Positions 23,966 to 34,209 are shown, numbered from the stretch's first letter. The stretch is 47,206 nt of DNA from Flavobacteriales bacterium (GCA_016788285.1 JAEUSW010000140.1:1-47206); one strand, 5' to 3'. The notes: generated by a model from the sequence alone, not told the origin. Numbers and translations: made by a program.

Positions 23966-26446
23966 ATGCTGAACGAGGACGTCAGCCAGCGGAACATCAC
24001 CCTCGACAGCTATCGGGAGCGGATCACGAACTTCAGCAACGAGTTCGACCTCGGGCTGTTCCTCTACATCATCAAACGGTCGTCCGTCTGGATCATGCTC
24101 TGCATCATCCTGTCGGGCGCAGCGGCCTATCTCTACCTGCGCTACACCGCCCCCACCTTCAAGAGCGGCGCCATCCTGCAGATCCGCGAGAGCAACAACG
24201 CCCAGCTGGTGCTGGAGATGAACCAGTTCGTGGAGGACAAGAACCTGCTCGCCGACGTGGAGCTCCTCCGTTCGAAGTTCTTCATCGACAAGGTGCTGCG
24301 CAAGCTTCCGCTCGAGGTCAGCTACTTCTACAAGGGCCAGATCCTCACCAATGAGCTGTACACCGGCACCTTCTTCCGCATCGAGGATGTGGAGGTGCTC
24401 GATCCACGGGTGCGCGACCTGCCCATCTTCATCGACCTGAAGACCGAGGGCAAGGCCTCCTTGTCCTATGCCGTGGCGGGCCAGCCGCTCACCCTCACCT
24501 TCGACCTCAGCGAACGCATCACCACCCCTCACTTCCGGTGCAGCGTGTGGCTTGATGACGTGGCGATGATGGAGCGCATGGAGGCCGACGGCTCCACCTT
24601 CTTCCGCATCAACAGCCCATCGAGCCTGGTGGCCCAGTACTCCAGGCAGATCGATGCCCGCATCCTGGACAACGACGCCCGGACGGTGGCCATCGACTGC
24701 CGCGATGCCAACCCCGTGCTCGCACGCGACCTGGCCGAGGCCATGGCCGAGACCTACATCGGCTACGATGTGGAGCGCATGCGCGAGAGCGCCGAGAGCA
24801 TCCTCCGGTTCATCGAATCGCAGAAGGACACCGTGTTCGACAAGTTGCGCGAATCGGAGTACAGGATGCAGGCCTTCAAGATGGAGAACAAGGTGTCCGA
24901 CATGAGCGAACTGACACCGATCTACCTGAACCGCGTGCGTGAGTACGAGGACCGCATCGTCGAGGTGCAGGTGGAGATGGACCTGCTGGCCGCCATCGAG
25001 CAGTCCACCGACAAGGCCCTCGGCGACATCGACGTGTACAACCTGATGCCCCTGCTCGTGGGCACCACCTACGAACGCTCGCTCACCACCATGATCGAAT
25101 CGCTCCAGAAACTGCTCCTCGAACGCGAGGAGCTCTTCCTGGAGGCCACGCCCAGCAACCAGGCCGTGCGCGACGTGGAGCACCGCATCCAGGTGCAGAA
25201 GGGCCTCGTGGTGAACAGCATCCGGAGCCTGCGCTCGAGGCTCACCGACAAGGTGAAGGAATACGAGGACATCATCCTCCAGCACGAGGCCCGCTTCCTC
25301 ACCCTTCCGGAGAAGGAGCTCGAGTTCGCACGCATCGACCGCCTGTTCCAGATCAACGAGAAGTACTACACCCTCCTGCTGGAGAAGGACATCGAGTACC
25401 GGATCAGCAGGGCGGGCTTCGTGCCGGACAACAAGATCCTCGAGCGACCGGTGATCCCCGCGATGCCGATGGCGCCCAACCGCAACCTGGTCCTGTTCTC
25501 CTACCTGCTCACCGGGCTGGTGATCAGCTTCCTGATCGTGCTCGTGCGCTATGTGCTCCATGACAACATCACCTCGCTGAACGACATCGCCAAGACCTCC
25601 AGCGCGTCCATCGGCATCCTGGGCATGATCCCCAAGTACAAGAAGGAGATCCCCATCAGCCAGCTGCTCGTGGACAAGAACCCCAAGAGCCTCATCGCCG
25701 AGAGCTTCCGCACCGTGCGCACGAACATGCAGTTCGTGGACAACACCCCGGGGCCCAAGCTCATCGCCATCACCAGCACCATCAGCGGAGAGGGCAAGAC
25801 CTTCGTGGCCATCAACCTCGCCGGCATCATCGCCTTCAGCGGCAAACGCGTCATCGTGCTCGACCTCGACATGCGGAAACCCAAGATCCACCTGGGTTTC
25901 GGTGTGGACAACATCCGCGGCATGAGCACCCTGCTCATCAACAAGGACACGCTGGAGAACTGCATCCAGCAGAGCGCCCTCCAGAACCTGTACTTCATCA
26001 CCGCAGGCCCGATCCCGCCGAACCCGTCGGAGCTCGTGATCAGTGAGCGCATGAACCTCATCATCGAGGAGCTCAAGAGATCGTACGACGTCATCCTCAT
26101 CGACAACCCGCCCGTGGGCCTGGTCACCGACGGCATCGCCATGATCCAGCGAGCCGACTATCCCATCTATATCTTCCGTTCGGACTACAGCAAGAAGGCC
26201 TTCATCCACAACGTGGACCGCCTGATCAACGAGAACCGCATCTCCCGCATCACCACCATCCTGAACGGCGTGGACATCGACCGCAACAAGTACGGCTACA
26301 ACTACGGCTATGGCTACGGCTACGGCTATGGTTACGGCCACGGCTACGGCACGGGCTACGGGTATTACGAGGACCGCGGTGACCGGAAGGGCGGCAAGGG
26401 CGGACGCCGCAAGGGCTTCATGGGCAAACTCACCGGCCGGGCCTGA
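23966..26446 (+). CDS. Wzc-like chain-length regulator and BY-type tyrosine kinase
   Basis: An 826-residue inner-membrane protein that controls polymerisation and export of polysaccharide through tyrosine autophosphorylation. A Wzz domain is bounded by two membrane helices (residues ~38-57, WIMLCIILSGAAAYLYL; and ~508-530, FSYLLTGLVISFLIVLV), with a long periplasmic coiled-coil stretch between them. The cytoplasmic BY-kinase domain has Walker A ISGEGKT (606-612), Walker A' VIVLDLDMRKPK (~629) and Walker B VILIDNPPVG (~710). The C-terminal tail (776-801) has 12 Tyr in 26 residues in Gly-Tyr repeats, the expected phosphorylation cluster, followed by a Lys/Arg-rich end. It overlaps the next gene by one base (TGATG). 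Confidence 0.93.
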   Translation: MLNEDVSQRNITLDSYRERITNFSNEFDLGLFLYIIKRSSVWIMLCIILSGAAAYLYLRYTAPTFKSGAILQIRESNNAQLVLEMNQFVEDKNLLADVELLRSKFFIDKVLRKLPLEVSYFYKGQILTNELYTGTFFRIEDVEVLDPRVRDLPIFIDLKTEGKASLSYAVAGQPLTLTFDLSERITTPHFRCSVWLDDVAMMERMEADGSTFFRINSPSSLVAQYSRQIDARILDNDARTVAIDCRDANPVLARDLAEAMAETYIGYDVERMRESAESILRFIESQKDTVFDKLRESEYRMQAFKMENKVSDMSELTPIYLNRVREYEDRIVEVQVEMDLLAAIEQSTDKALGDIDVYNLMPLLVGTTYERSLTTMIESLQKLLLEREELFLEATPSNQAVRDVEHRIQVQKGLVVNSIRSLRSRLTDKVKEYEDIILQHEARFLTLPEKELEFARIDRLFQINEKYYTLLLEKDIEYRISRAGFVPDNKILERPVIPAMPMAPNRNLVLFSYLLTGLVISFLIVLVRYVLHDNITSLNDIAKTSSASIGILGMIPKYKKEIPISQLLVDKNPKSLIAESFRTVRTNMQFVDNTPGPKLIAITSTISGEGKTFVAINLAGIIAFSGKRVIVLDLDMRKPKIHLGFGVDNIRGMSTLLINKDTLENCIQQSALQNLYFITAGPIPPNPSELVISERMNLIIEELKRSYDVILIDNPPVGLVTDGIAMIQRADYPIYIFRSDYSKKAFIHNVDRLINENRISRITTILNGVDIDRNKYGYNYGYGYGYGYGYGHGYGTGYGYYEDRGDRKGGKGGRRKGFMGKLTGRA
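26291..26368 (+). repeat. Gly-Tyr hexanucleotide repeat in the kinase tail
   Basis: A run of (TAC/TAT)(GGC) codons encodes the alternating Tyr-Gly tail of the Wzc-like kinase. The near-perfect 6-base period (GGCTAC/GGCTAT) could change length by slippage in units of two codons without shifting the frame. Confidence 0.75.
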
Positions 26447-26994
26447 TGCGGATCGAGACGACCCCCCTTGAAGGTCTGCTGGTGCTGCGGCCGACCGTGC
26501 ACCGCGACGACCGGGGCCACTTCCTGGAGAGCTTCAACGAGCGGACCTTCGCCGCGGCCACAGGCCTGGACGTGCGCTTCGTGCAGGACAACGAGTCGGT
26601 ATCGCGCCGCAACGTGGTGCGCGGACTGCACCTGCAGGCGGGCGCCTCGGCCCAGGCCAAGCTCGTGCGCGTGGCGCGCGGCGCCGTGCTTGATGTGTGC
26701 GTGGACCTGCGTGCCGGCAGCCCCACGCAGGGCCGCCACTTCAGCATCCGGCTCGACGACAACGTTCCGGTGATGCTGTTCATCCCGGAAGGATTCGCGC
26801 ACGGCCTGGCGGTGCTGGAGGACAACACCCTCTTCCAGTACAAGTGCTCCCGGTATTGGGACCCGGCGGCCGAACGCACCCTTCTCTGGAACGACCCCGC
26901 CCTCGGGATCGACTGGGGGGTGACCGGCCCCATCGTGAACGCGAAGGACCAGGCGGGCCTTCCGCTGAAGGACCTGCTGCCCACGCTTGCCTAG
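26446..26994 (+). CDS. rfbC: dTDP-4-dehydrorhamnose 3,5-epimerase-like protein (RmlC family)
   Basis: A 182-residue cupin epimerase of the RmlC family, which epimerises C3 and C5 of dTDP-4-keto-6-deoxyglucose on the way to dTDP-L-rhamnose. The family phrases are present: HRDDRGHFLESFNE, FVQDNESVSRRNVVRGLHLQ with catalytic His62, RVARGAVLDVCVDLR, FIPEGFAHGLAVL and LLWNDPALGIDW. Length is typical. The third residue of the usual RGLHYQ is Leu rather than Tyr. Its ATG overlaps the kinase stop (TGATG). No rmlA, rmlB or rmlD is in the window, so rhamnose is likely but another deoxyhexose is possible. Confidence 0.9.
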   Translation: MRIETTPLEGLLVLRPTVHRDDRGHFLESFNERTFAAATGLDVRFVQDNESVSRRNVVRGLHLQAGASAQAKLVRVARGAVLDVCVDLRAGSPTQGRHFSIRLDDNVPVMLFIPEGFAHGLAVLEDNTLFQYKCSRYWDPAAERTLLWNDPALGIDWGVTGPIVNAKDQAGLPLKDLLPTLA

Positions 26995-27001
26995 CCCGGC
27001 C

Positions 27002-28099
27002 ATGTACACCCCGGCCCAGCTCTTCCTCATCTACTCCGGCCTCTTCTTCGCCGCGGTCCTCTTCTCGCTCCTGATCAACTCCCTGTTCATGCGGTTCGCC
27101 CGCACGCTGGGCTCGCGCGAGCACAACACGGACCTGGTCCGCTGGAGCGCCACGCATAAACCGGCCTTCGGCGGCATCGCCTTCTTCATCGTCTTCCTGG
27201 GCGCCTTCTCGGTGAACGGCGTCTTCTTCCCCGCCCTGGCCCCGCTGTGGCAACCCGGCCTCCTGGGCCTCATCGCCGCCACCTCGCTCGGCTTTCTGCT
27301 CGGCCTCGCCGACGATGCCTACAACACGCGGCCGGTCCTCAAGTTCCTGGCCCAGGTGGGCTGCGGCGCCCTGCTCGTCGCCTCGGGCAACGGCATCCGG
27401 TTCTTCCACGCGCCCTGGGCCGACATGCTCCTCACGATCGTGTGGGTCGTCGGCATCATGAACTCCATCAACATGCTGGACAACATGGACGCCATCACCA
27501 CCGTGGTCTCCATCTTCATCCTGCTGAACGGGCTCGTGGTGCACCTGATGCTCGGGCCGGTGGAGGGCGTCCACATGGTGCTGCTGGTGGGCACCATCGC
27601 CGCGCTGGCCGGCTTCCTGTTCTACAACTGGAACCCCAGCCGGATGTTCATGGGCGACACCGGCAGCCAGTTCCTGGGCGTCTACCTCGCCTACGTGGGC
27701 ATCCGTTGCTTCTGGAACGCCCCCTCCCCCGTCACCGGTGCGGACGAGCACTGGAGGCAGGCGATCATGACCCTTGTGGTGTTCCTGCTGCCCATCGTGG
27801 ACACGACCACCGTGACGATCAACCGCATCGGGCGTGGGCGAAGCCCGTTCGTCGGCGGCCGGGACCACACCACCCACCACCTGAGCTATCTGGGCCTCAG
27901 CGATGCGCAGGTGGCCCTCACCTTCGGGGCGCTGGGAGCCCTCAGCGTGTTCCTTAACTTTGCGGTCCTGCGCTTCGTGGGCGTGTGGCGGAACCTTCAC
28001 ACGGCGATCTTCGTTCTGTACGCCGTCGCGGTCTTCCTGCTGCTCTACCTGCCCACACGGCGACCACGACCCACCCCCCCCACCGGCCATGGCCACTGA
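27002..28099 (+). CDS. undecaprenyl-phosphate sugar-1-phosphate transferase (WecA/MraY family)
   Basis: A 365-residue polytopic membrane protein of the polyprenyl-phosphate N-acetylhexosamine-1-phosphate transferase family, which starts polysaccharide or peptidoglycan precursor synthesis on undecaprenyl phosphate. About ten hydrophobic segments are visible. Motifs are [23 protein letters not shown] (conserved Asp-Asp), [11 protein letters not shown] (conserved Asn-Asp) and [18 protein letters not shown], and [16 protein letters not shown] is the C-terminal His motif of the WecA/TagO type. ATG 27002 is preferred over TTG 26987, which lies inside the preceding gene. It overlaps the next gene by 11 bases. 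In this setting it is the probable initiating transferase of the polysaccharide. Confidence 0.92.
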   Translation: MYTPAQLFLIYSGLFFAAVLFSLLINSLFMRFARTLGSREHNTDLVRWSATHKPAFGGIAFFIVFLGAFSVNGVFFPALAPLWQPGLLGLIAATSLGFLLGLADDAYNTRPVLKFLAQVGCGALLVASGNGIRFFHAPWADMLLTIVWVVGIMNSINMLDNMDAITTVVSIFILLNGLVVHLMLGPVEGVHMVLLVGTIAALAGFLFYNWNPSRMFMGDTGSQFLGVYLAYVGIRCFWNAPSPVTGADEHWRQAIMTLVVFLLPIVDTTTVTINRIGRGRSPFVGGRDHTTHHLSYLGLSDAQVALTFGALGALSVFLNFAVLRFVGVWRNLHTAIFVLYAVAVFLLLYLPTRRPRPTPPTGHGH

Positions 28100-29066
28100 A
28101 CCCCGCACACCGCTCGTCCATGCCCTGCGCATCGCCGGTGCGGGCACGCTTCTCCTGGCCGGTGTGCTGGTCGCCAACCTGTTCACCTACGCGGTGATCG
28201 AGGAGCACAACGACCTTGACCACCAGCGGCACTTCAACGACAGCTACAAGATCTTCTCCCTTACCCTGCCGAACGCCGTGGAGCTGTGCGGCGAACGCGT
28301 GCCCCTGGAGAAGCTCGACGTGCGCGAACGGCTGGACCGCGAGCTCCTGGTGAACACCTACTGGCAGAGCAATTCCATCCTGGCCCACAAACGGGCCGCG
28401 CGCTGGTTCCCCCTCATCGAGCAGGTGCTGCGTGAAGAGGGCGTGCCCGAGGACCTCAAGTACATCTCCCTCATCGAGAGCGGCTTCACCAACGCGGTGA
28501 GCCCCATGGGCGCAGCCGGGTTCTGGCAGTTCATGAAGGACACCGCCCCGCGGTACGGCCTGGAGGTGAACACCGAGGTGGACGAGCGCTACAACGTGGT
28601 GAAGAGCACCCGCGCCGCGGCCCGCTACCTCAAGGAGGCGTATGCGCGATACGGCTCCTGGGCGATGGCCATGGCCTCGTACAACCTGGGCATCGGCGGC
28701 CTCGACAAACAGATCGGCCGGCAGAACGCCAAGGACTACTATGACCTTCTGCTCCCGGAGGAGACCTCGCGCTATGTGTTCCGCGCCCTGGCGATGAAGG
28801 AGATCATGGCCGACCCGGGCCGCTACGGCTTCCACATCCGCTCCAAGGACCTGTACGCGCCCTACAAGGTGCGCACCCACGTGGTGGACGGGCCCGTGAA
28901 CGACCTGGCCGCCTTCGCGGCCGAACAGGGCACCTCCTACAAGGTGCTGAAGCTGTTGAACCCCTGGCTGCGCGAGACCCGCCTGTCCAACCCCGCAGGC
29001 CGGCGCTACGAGCTGCTGCTGCCTGCCGCCGATTTCGATGCCGCGGAAGGTGCCCAGGACGAGTGA
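28089..29066 (+). CDS. membrane-anchored lytic transglycosylase (SLT/MltD-like)
   Basis: A 325-residue enzyme that cleaves peptidoglycan glycan strands to 1,6-anhydro ends. One N-terminal hydrophobic segment (residues ~16-37, [20 protein letters not shown]) is an anchor or uncleaved signal. The SLT domain (~120-260) has [26 protein letters not shown]-type text with the catalytic Glu in LIESGF, then [11 protein letters not shown]. The C-terminal ~60 residues resemble one degenerate LysM-like module ([13 protein letters not shown]). The ATG lies 11 bases inside the preceding gene. It may open the cell wall for passage of the export machinery. Confidence 0.9.
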   Translation: MATEPRTPLVHALRIAGAGTLLLAGVLVANLFTYAVIEEHNDLDHQRHFNDSYKIFSLTLPNAVELCGERVPLEKLDVRERLDRELLVNTYWQSNSILAHKRAARWFPLIEQVLREEGVPEDLKYISLIESGFTNAVSPMGAAGFWQFMKDTAPRYGLEVNTEVDERYNVVKSTRAAARYLKEAYARYGSWAMAMASYNLGIGGLDKQIGRQNAKDYYDLLLPEETSRYVFRALAMKEIMADPGRYGFHIRSKDLYAPYKVRTHVVDGPVNDLAAFAAEQGTSYKVLKLLNPWLRETRLSNPAGRRYELLLPAADFDAAEGAQDE

Positions 29067-31926
29067 GGCGGCCGAACCCGTCAGCGCCCCCGCACCACCG
29101 ACCGGCGATGCCGCCATCGAGGTGCTGGGCGCCCGTGTCCACAACCTGAAGAACATCGACGTGGTCATCCCCCGCGACCAGCTCGTGGTGATCACGGGCC
29201 TGAGCGGAAGCGGCAAGAGCAGCCTGGCCTTCGACACCCTTCACGCCGAAGGGCAACGCCGCTACATCGAGACGTTCAATGCCTACGCCCGCCAGTTCCT
29301 GGGCGGCATCGAGCGCCCCGATGTGGACCTCATCACCGGGCTGAGCCCGGTGATCGCCATCGAGCAGAAGACCATCAGCCGCAACCCGCGCAGCACCGTG
29401 GGCACGGTGACGGAGATCTACGACCTCTTGCGCCTGCTCTATGCCCGGGCGGCGGATGCCTACTCCTACGTGACGGGCGAGCGCATGGTCCGCTACACCG
29501 ATGCCCGCATCGTGGACCTGCTGATGGAGGAGCACGCCGGCGGCGAACTGCTCGTCCTCGCCCCGGTGGTGCGCGGTCGGAAGGGTCACTACAAGGAGCT
29601 CTTCGAGCAGTTCCTGCGCCAGGGTTTCCTGCGCGCCCGCGTGGACGGCAAGGTGATCGACCTCACCACACGCCCCCGTCTGGACCGCTACAAGGTGCAC
29701 GACATCGAGGTGGTGATCGACCGGCTGAAGGTGCCGGCCGCCGGGCAGACCGGCGCCGGCCGGAAACGCCTGGCCGATGCCTGTGACCTGGCCCTGAAGC
29801 TCGGGAAGGGCAACCTGATGGCACTGCCTCCGGACGGCACGCGGCCCCGCTACCTCAGCCGGCACCTGATGTGCCCCACCAGCGGCATCGCCTACGAGGA
29901 GCCCGAGCCGAACCTCTTCAGCTTCAACAGCCCTTACGGCGCGTGCCCTCGGTGCAGTGGTCTCGGCCAGGTGACCGACGTGGCCATCGGCAAGATCATC
30001 CCGGACCGCGGCAAGAGCATCCGTCGCGGCGCAGTCCTGCCGCTGGGCAGCTACAAGAGCTCCTGGGTCTTCCGCCAGGTCGAGGCCGTGCTCGCGGGCT
30101 TCGGGCACGATCTGGACACACCCGTGGAGGAGATGGGCGACGATGTGGTGGCCGCGCTCCTCAACGGCCTGGACGAACCGCTCCGGGTGAGCAGCCAGGT
30201 GGGATTGAGCGACCGCACCGTACAGTTCGAGGGCATCATCCCCTTCATCCTGGAGCAGGCGAAGGACGGCGGGGCCCAGGCCCAGAAGTGGGCCGAGCAG
30301 TTCACCCACATGGTGACCTGCCCCGAGTGCATGGGCACCCGGCTGAAGCGCACCGCCCTGCACTTCCGCCTCGACGGGCTCAACATCCACGAGCTCGCCT
30401 CCCTGCCCCTGGACCGCCTTCATGCGCACACCGAGGGGCTGCTGGAGCGCCTCCAGGGACGCCAGGCCCTGATCGCCCGCGATGTGGTGAAGGAGATCAC
30501 CGCGCGGACCCGCTTCCTCCTCGATGTGGGCCTGGAGTACCTCACCCTCGACCGCAGCGCCCGCACCCTGAGCGGCGGTGAGGCCCAGCGCATCCGTCTG
30601 GCCACCCAGATCGGAAGCCAGCTCACCGGGGTCCTGTACATCCTGGACGAGCCCAGCATCGGGCTGCACCAGCGCGACGACCACCGGCTGATCGCCAGCC
30701 TCCGTCACCTGCGCGACGGCGGCAACAGCGTCATCGTGGTGGAGCACGACAAGGAGATGATGCTGCAGGCCGACCACCTGATCGACATCGGGCCCGGGGC
30801 CGGCGAGCATGGTGGCCGCATCGTGGCCCAGGGCACGCCCACGCAGGTCCGCACGGCCGACAGCCTCACCGGGCGCTATCTGCGCGACGAGCTGGCCATA
30901 GAGGTACCCCGCCAGCGCCGCGCCGGCAACGGCCACCGGCTGTCCGTGCTCGGTGCCTCGGGCCACAACCTGAAGGACGTGGACCTCGTGCTCCCGCTCG
31001 GCAGCTTCATCTGCGTCACGGGCGTCAGCGGCAGCGGCAAGAGCACGCTCATCGGCGACACGCTGTACCCCATCCTGGCGCGCCACTTCCACCGGGCCGA
31101 CACACGGCCGCTGCCCTACCGCAAGGTGGACGGGCTGGCGCACCTGGACAAGGTGATCGAAGTGGACCAGAGCCCGATCGGCCGCACCCCCCGGAGCAAT
31201 CCCGCCACCTACACCGGGCTGTTCGACGCCATCCGCCAGCTGTACACCCAGCTTCCCGGCGCGAAGGTGCGCGGCTACAAGGCGGGCCGCTTCTCGTTCA
31301 ACACCGCCGGCGGCCGCTGCGAGACCTGCAAGGGCGCCGGTGTGCGCACCATCGCCATGAACTTCCTGCCGGACGTGGACGTGCCCTGCGAAACCTGCCG
31401 CGGCAAACGGTACGACCGCGAGACGCTCGAAGTGCGCTTCAAGGGCCGGAGCATCGCCGACGTGCTGGACATGAGCGTGGAGGAAGCGCTGGAGCACTTC
31501 GCCGACCTGCCCCAGCTGGCCATGAAGCTGCGCACCCTCATGGACGTGGGCCTCGGCTACGTGACCCTCGGCCAGAGCAGCACCACCCTCAGCGGCGGTG
31601 AGGCGCAGCGCATCAAGCTCGCGAGCGAACTGGGGCGTCGCGGCACGGGCAGCACGCTGTACATCCTGGACGAGCCCACCACCGGCCTTCACTTCGAGGA
31701 CGTGCGGCAGCTGATCGCCGTGCTCGACCGGTTGGTCGACCAGGGGAACACCGTGCTCGTGGTGGAGCACAACATGGACATCATCAAGGTGGCCGACCAT
31801 GTGATCGACATGGGCCCCGAGGGCGGCGATGGCGGTGGACGCATCGTGGCCCGAGGCACGCCCGAGGAGGTCGTGCGCATGGGGCGAGGCCATACCGCCC
31901 GATACCTCAGCAACGAACTCCGATGA
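29038..31926 (+). CDS. uvrA: excinuclease ABC subunit A
   Basis: A 962-residue ABC-type ATPase that recognises DNA damage and loads UvrB. The first Walker A is in [21 protein letters not shown], and the second in [17 protein letters not shown] near residue 660. Both ABC signatures ([10 protein letters not shown]) are present. The second zinc module has intact CETC and CETC pairs ([11 protein letters not shown] ... [11 protein letters not shown]). The first zinc module reads CPTSG where many UvrA proteins have CxxC, followed by an intact CPRC. Length is slightly above E. coli UvrA. Its ATG lies 29 bases inside the transglycosylase gene and it overlaps the next gene by four bases, so it is embedded in the operon. 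The short N-terminal extension before [16 protein letters not shown] is uncertain. Confidence 0.96.
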   Translation: MPRKVPRTSEAAEPVSAPAPPTGDAAIEVLGARVHNLKNIDVVIPRDQLVVITGLSGSGKSSLAFDTLHAEGQRRYIETFNAYARQFLGGIERPDVDLITGLSPVIAIEQKTISRNPRSTVGTVTEIYDLLRLLYARAADAYSYVTGERMVRYTDARIVDLLMEEHAGGELLVLAPVVRGRKGHYKELFEQFLRQGFLRARVDGKVIDLTTRPRLDRYKVHDIEVVIDRLKVPAAGQTGAGRKRLADACDLALKLGKGNLMALPPDGTRPRYLSRHLMCPTSGIAYEEPEPNLFSFNSPYGACPRCSGLGQVTDVAIGKIIPDRGKSIRRGAVLPLGSYKSSWVFRQVEAVLAGFGHDLDTPVEEMGDDVVAALLNGLDEPLRVSSQVGLSDRTVQFEGIIPFILEQAKDGGAQAQKWAEQFTHMVTCPECMGTRLKRTALHFRLDGLNIHELASLPLDRLHAHTEGLLERLQGRQALIARDVVKEITARTRFLLDVGLEYLTLDRSARTLSGGEAQRIRLATQIGSQLTGVLYILDEPSIGLHQRDDHRLIASLRHLRDGGNSVIVVEHDKEMMLQADHLIDIGPGAGEHGGRIVAQGTPTQVRTADSLTGRYLRDELAIEVPRQRRAGNGHRLSVLGASGHNLKDVDLVLPLGSFICVTGVSGSGKSTLIGDTLYPILARHFHRADTRPLPYRKVDGLAHLDKVIEVDQSPIGRTPRSNPATYTGLFDAIRQLYTQLPGAKVRGYKAGRFSFNTAGGRCETCKGAGVRTIAMNFLPDVDVPCETCRGKRYDRETLEVRFKGRSIADVLDMSVEEALEHFADLPQLAMKLRTLMDVGLGYVTLGQSSTTLSGGEAQRIKLASELGRRGTGSTLYILDEPTTGLHFEDVRQLIAVLDRLVDQGNTVLVVEHNMDIIKVADHVIDMGPEGGDGGGRIVARGTPEEVVRMGRGHTARYLSNELR

Positions 31927-32675
31927 AACGCACACCCAAGCCGGCCGCACCGGCACAGCACGCACAGGACGAGAGCGAACGCCGCATCCGGAAGGCCTTC
32001 AAGCGGAAGGGCTGGAGCGAGGTGAAGGCCAACGACAGCTGGGCCATCTTCAAGATCATGAGCGAGTTCGTGGAAGGCTTCGAGGCCATGCAGCGGATCC
32101 GGCCCTGCGTGAGCATCTTCGGCAGCGCCCGCACCGCACCGGAGCGCGCCGAGTACAAGCTCGCCGAGGAGATCGCCTACCTGCTCACCGGATACGGCTA
32201 TGGCGTGATCACCGGCGGAGGACCGGGCATCATGGAGGCGGCCAACAAGGGCGCGCAACGCGGCGGGGGCACCAGTGTGGGCCTCAACATCGAGCTCCCC
32301 TTCGAACAGGCCCCGAACCCCTACATCGACAAGGAGAAGAGCCTCCACTTCGACTACTTCTTCGTGCGAAAGGTGATGTTCACCAAGTACTCGCAGGGCT
32401 TCATCGTGCTGCCGGGCGGCTTCGGCACCCTCGACGAGCTCTTCGAGGCCCTCACCCTGATCCAGACGCAGAAGATCGGCCGCTTTCCGATCATCCTCGT
32501 GGGGCGCACCTACTGGAAGGGCCTGCTCGACTGGGTGAAGCAGACCATGGGCGAGCGGAACGCCTACATCAATCCCAACGACCTCGACCTGATCACCCTC
32601 GCGGACACGGCCCAGGAGGCGGTGGACGCCATCGATGCCTTCTACAGCAAGTACATGCTGAAGCCGAACTTCTAG
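31923..32675 (+). CDS. LOG-family protein (TIGR00730 type, cytokinin-riboside phosphoribohydrolase-like)
   Basis: A 250-residue Rossmann-fold protein of the LOG/YgdH group; characterised members cleave N-glycosidic bonds of nucleoside monophosphates. The nucleotide-binding phrase GYGVITGGGPGIMEAANKGA and the signature LPGGFGTLDELFE (PGGxGTxxE) are both present, so the catalytic Glu and Arg region is intact. It has a charged N-terminal extension of ~60 residues ahead of VSIFGSART, as in the larger LOG proteins. The ATG overlaps the uvrA stop by four bases (ATGA). It is the last gene of the long plus-strand operon; a 124-base spacer follows. Confidence 0.9.
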   Translation: MKRTPKPAAPAQHAQDESERRIRKAFKRKGWSEVKANDSWAIFKIMSEFVEGFEAMQRIRPCVSIFGSARTAPERAEYKLAEEIAYLLTGYGYGVITGGGPGIMEAANKGAQRGGGTSVGLNIELPFEQAPNPYIDKEKSLHFDYFFVRKVMFTKYSQGFIVLPGGFGTLDELFEALTLIQTQKIGRFPIILVGRTYWKGLLDWVKQTMGERNAYINPNDLDLITLADTAQEAVDAIDAFYSKYMLKPNF

Positions 32676-32730
32676 CGGCCCTCCCCCTTCTCAACACGGC
32701 GCTGTTCGCAACGGGCCGGTGTTCACCTCC

Positions 32731-32759
32731 TTGCGCCGCAAGGCCTCCGGGTAGTTTTG
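32731..32759 (+). promoter_or_regulatory. Bacteroidota-type promoter (TTG-N18-TAGTTTTG)
   Basis: TTG at 32731-32733 is followed after 18 bases by TAGTTTTG (32752-32759), a full match to the -33/-7 consensus. The gene start is 40 bases downstream, giving the longest leader seen in the window. Confidence 0.7.
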
Positions 32760-32799
32760 CTCAGGCCCACCGAAGGGCCGTGCAAACCGTTCCGGATCC

Positions 32800-34209
32800 A
32801 TGGCCCAATTGCTCATCCTCGTCGACCTCATCGGCGTCCTCCTCATCGAGCTCTTCCTCCTCGCCGACATCAAGATCACGCAGGATGCGCCCGCCACGGT
32901 GATGCCGGGGAGCGAGACCAAGGTGACCGTGACGGTCGAGAAGGGCGACCTCAGCGGGTTCGCCAAACTGCAGATCGACCTTCCCGAGGGATTCACCTGC
33001 ACGGCGGTCGAAACGAAAGGCGCATCCTTCACCTTCAGCGACCAGAAGGCCAAGTTCATCTGGATGTCCCTGCCCACGCAGCCGACGTTCAAAGTGTCCT
33101 ACAACCTGGTCGCCTCCGCTTCGGCCAGCGGCCAGATGCCCATCAACGGCCGCTTCAGCTACATCCTGGACAACGAACGGCGCACCTACGACCTGGCCAC
33201 CGCCATGGTGACCGTGATGGGTGATCCCGCCGTGGCCGCCGCCACTCCTGCCGCGGCACCCATCACCCAGCCCCTGGATGCTTCCAACGACATCGTGACC
33301 GCCGCAGGCGCCGTGCCGGTCCCCACCGAGGAGGCCCCAGCGGTGCCATCGGCCCCAGGCCAGGGTCCGGGCGGCGTCACCGTGGAACGGAAGGTGACCC
33401 TCGTCTCCGCCAGCGAACTGCTCGTGGAGGTGTTGGTCAAGAAGGGCGATATCCGCGGATTCGGCAAGCTGCAGGAGAACCTGCCTCCGGGGTTCACCGC
33501 GATGGAGAAGAGCAGCGCGCAGGCGATCTTCACCACCCAGGACCGCATCGCCAAGTTCGTGTGGCTCAATCTGCCCGCCGACCAGGAACTGAAAGTGGCC
33601 TACAAGCTGCGTGCGAACGGCCAGCCCGACGGCGACTACACGGTCTCCGGCGAATTCGGATACCTGCTGAACGACGAGACCCAGCGCGTGGCCGTGGGTG
33701 TCTCCACCTTCACCATCGGCGACATGGCCTTCAGCGCCCTGCAACAGGACCAGGCCCGCATGAACGCCACCGACGCACAGGACACCGGCCTCAACCTGCC
33801 CGCCAAGGAGACCCGGAGCGAGACCGCCCAGACGACGACGACCACCACCACCACCGGCACGGACAGCAAGCCGGCCACGACGAGACCGGCTCCATCCAAA
33901 GGGGTCCCTGCACCGGAGAAGGGCATCGCCTACAAGGTGCAGATCACCGCGGCGCACCGCGAAGTGGGACGCGAGTACTTCGCCGGCCGCCACCGGTTCA
34001 ACGAACCGTTCAGCATCGAGCGCCACGAGGGCTGGATCAAGTACACCACCGGCTCCTACAGCCAATACCGCGAGGCCAGGGACAAGCGCATCGCCCTGGT
34101 GGCCGCCGGACATGAGCTCCCGGGCCCCTTCGTGACGGCTTACAACAACGGTGAGCGCATCACCGTGCAGGAGGCCCTGATGCTCTCCAGCCAGACCTGG
34201 GTCCAATAG
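32800..34209 (+). CDS. envelope protein with two Ig-like modules and a C-terminal SPOR-like domain
   Basis: A 469-residue protein of unknown function. The N-terminus (residues 1-24, LLILVDLIGVLLIELFLLAD) is a hydrophobic anchor without a clear cleavage site. Two homologous ~110-residue beta modules follow (~27-140 and ~190-310). Each contains a K-G-(D)-(L/I)-(S/R)-GF-(A/G)-KLQ motif, an LP-(E/P)-GFT motif and a late YxLxxxxR strand. A Thr/Pro-rich linker with a run of Thr (~345-352) leads to a C-terminal domain from residue ~376, YKVQITAAHREV to YNNGERITVQEA, that resembles SPOR (peptidoglycan-binding) repeats. The same module recurs in the next gene 24 bases downstream. A structural or peptidoglycan-linked envelope role is inferred. 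Confidence 0.78.
   Translation: MAQLLILVDLIGVLLIELFLLADIKITQDAPATVMPGSETKVTVTVEKGDLSGFAKLQIDLPEGFTCTAVETKGASFTFSDQKAKFIWMSLPTQPTFKVSYNLVASASASGQMPINGRFSYILDNERRTYDLATAMVTVMGDPAVAAATPAAAPITQPLDASNDIVTAAGAVPVPTEEAPAVPSAPGQGPGGVTVERKVTLVSASELLVEVLVKKGDIRGFGKLQENLPPGFTAMEKSSAQAIFTTQDRIAKFVWLNLPADQELKVAYKLRANGQPDGDYTVSGEFGYLLNDETQRVAVGVSTFTIGDMAFSALQQDQARMNATDAQDTGLNLPAKETRSETAQTTTTTTTTGTDSKPATTRPAPSKGVPAPEKGIAYKVQITAAHREVGREYFAGRHRFNEPFSIERHEGWIKYTTGSYSQYREARDKRIALVAAGHELPGPFVTAYNNGERITVQEALMLSSQTWVQ

Noticed and set aside
23939-26341. 800-codon open frame opposite the Wzc-like kinase
   Set aside because: The sense frame has Walker motifs and membrane helices; the antisense frame is a shadow.
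26281-26370. Short-period repeat considered as a CRISPR or intergenic microsatellite
   Set aside because: It is wholly in frame inside the kinase gene and encodes the Tyr-Gly tail; there are no spacers.
28804-31965. 1053-codon open frame opposite uvrA
   Set aside because: uvrA is unmistakable on the plus strand; the antisense product has shadow composition and no family motif.
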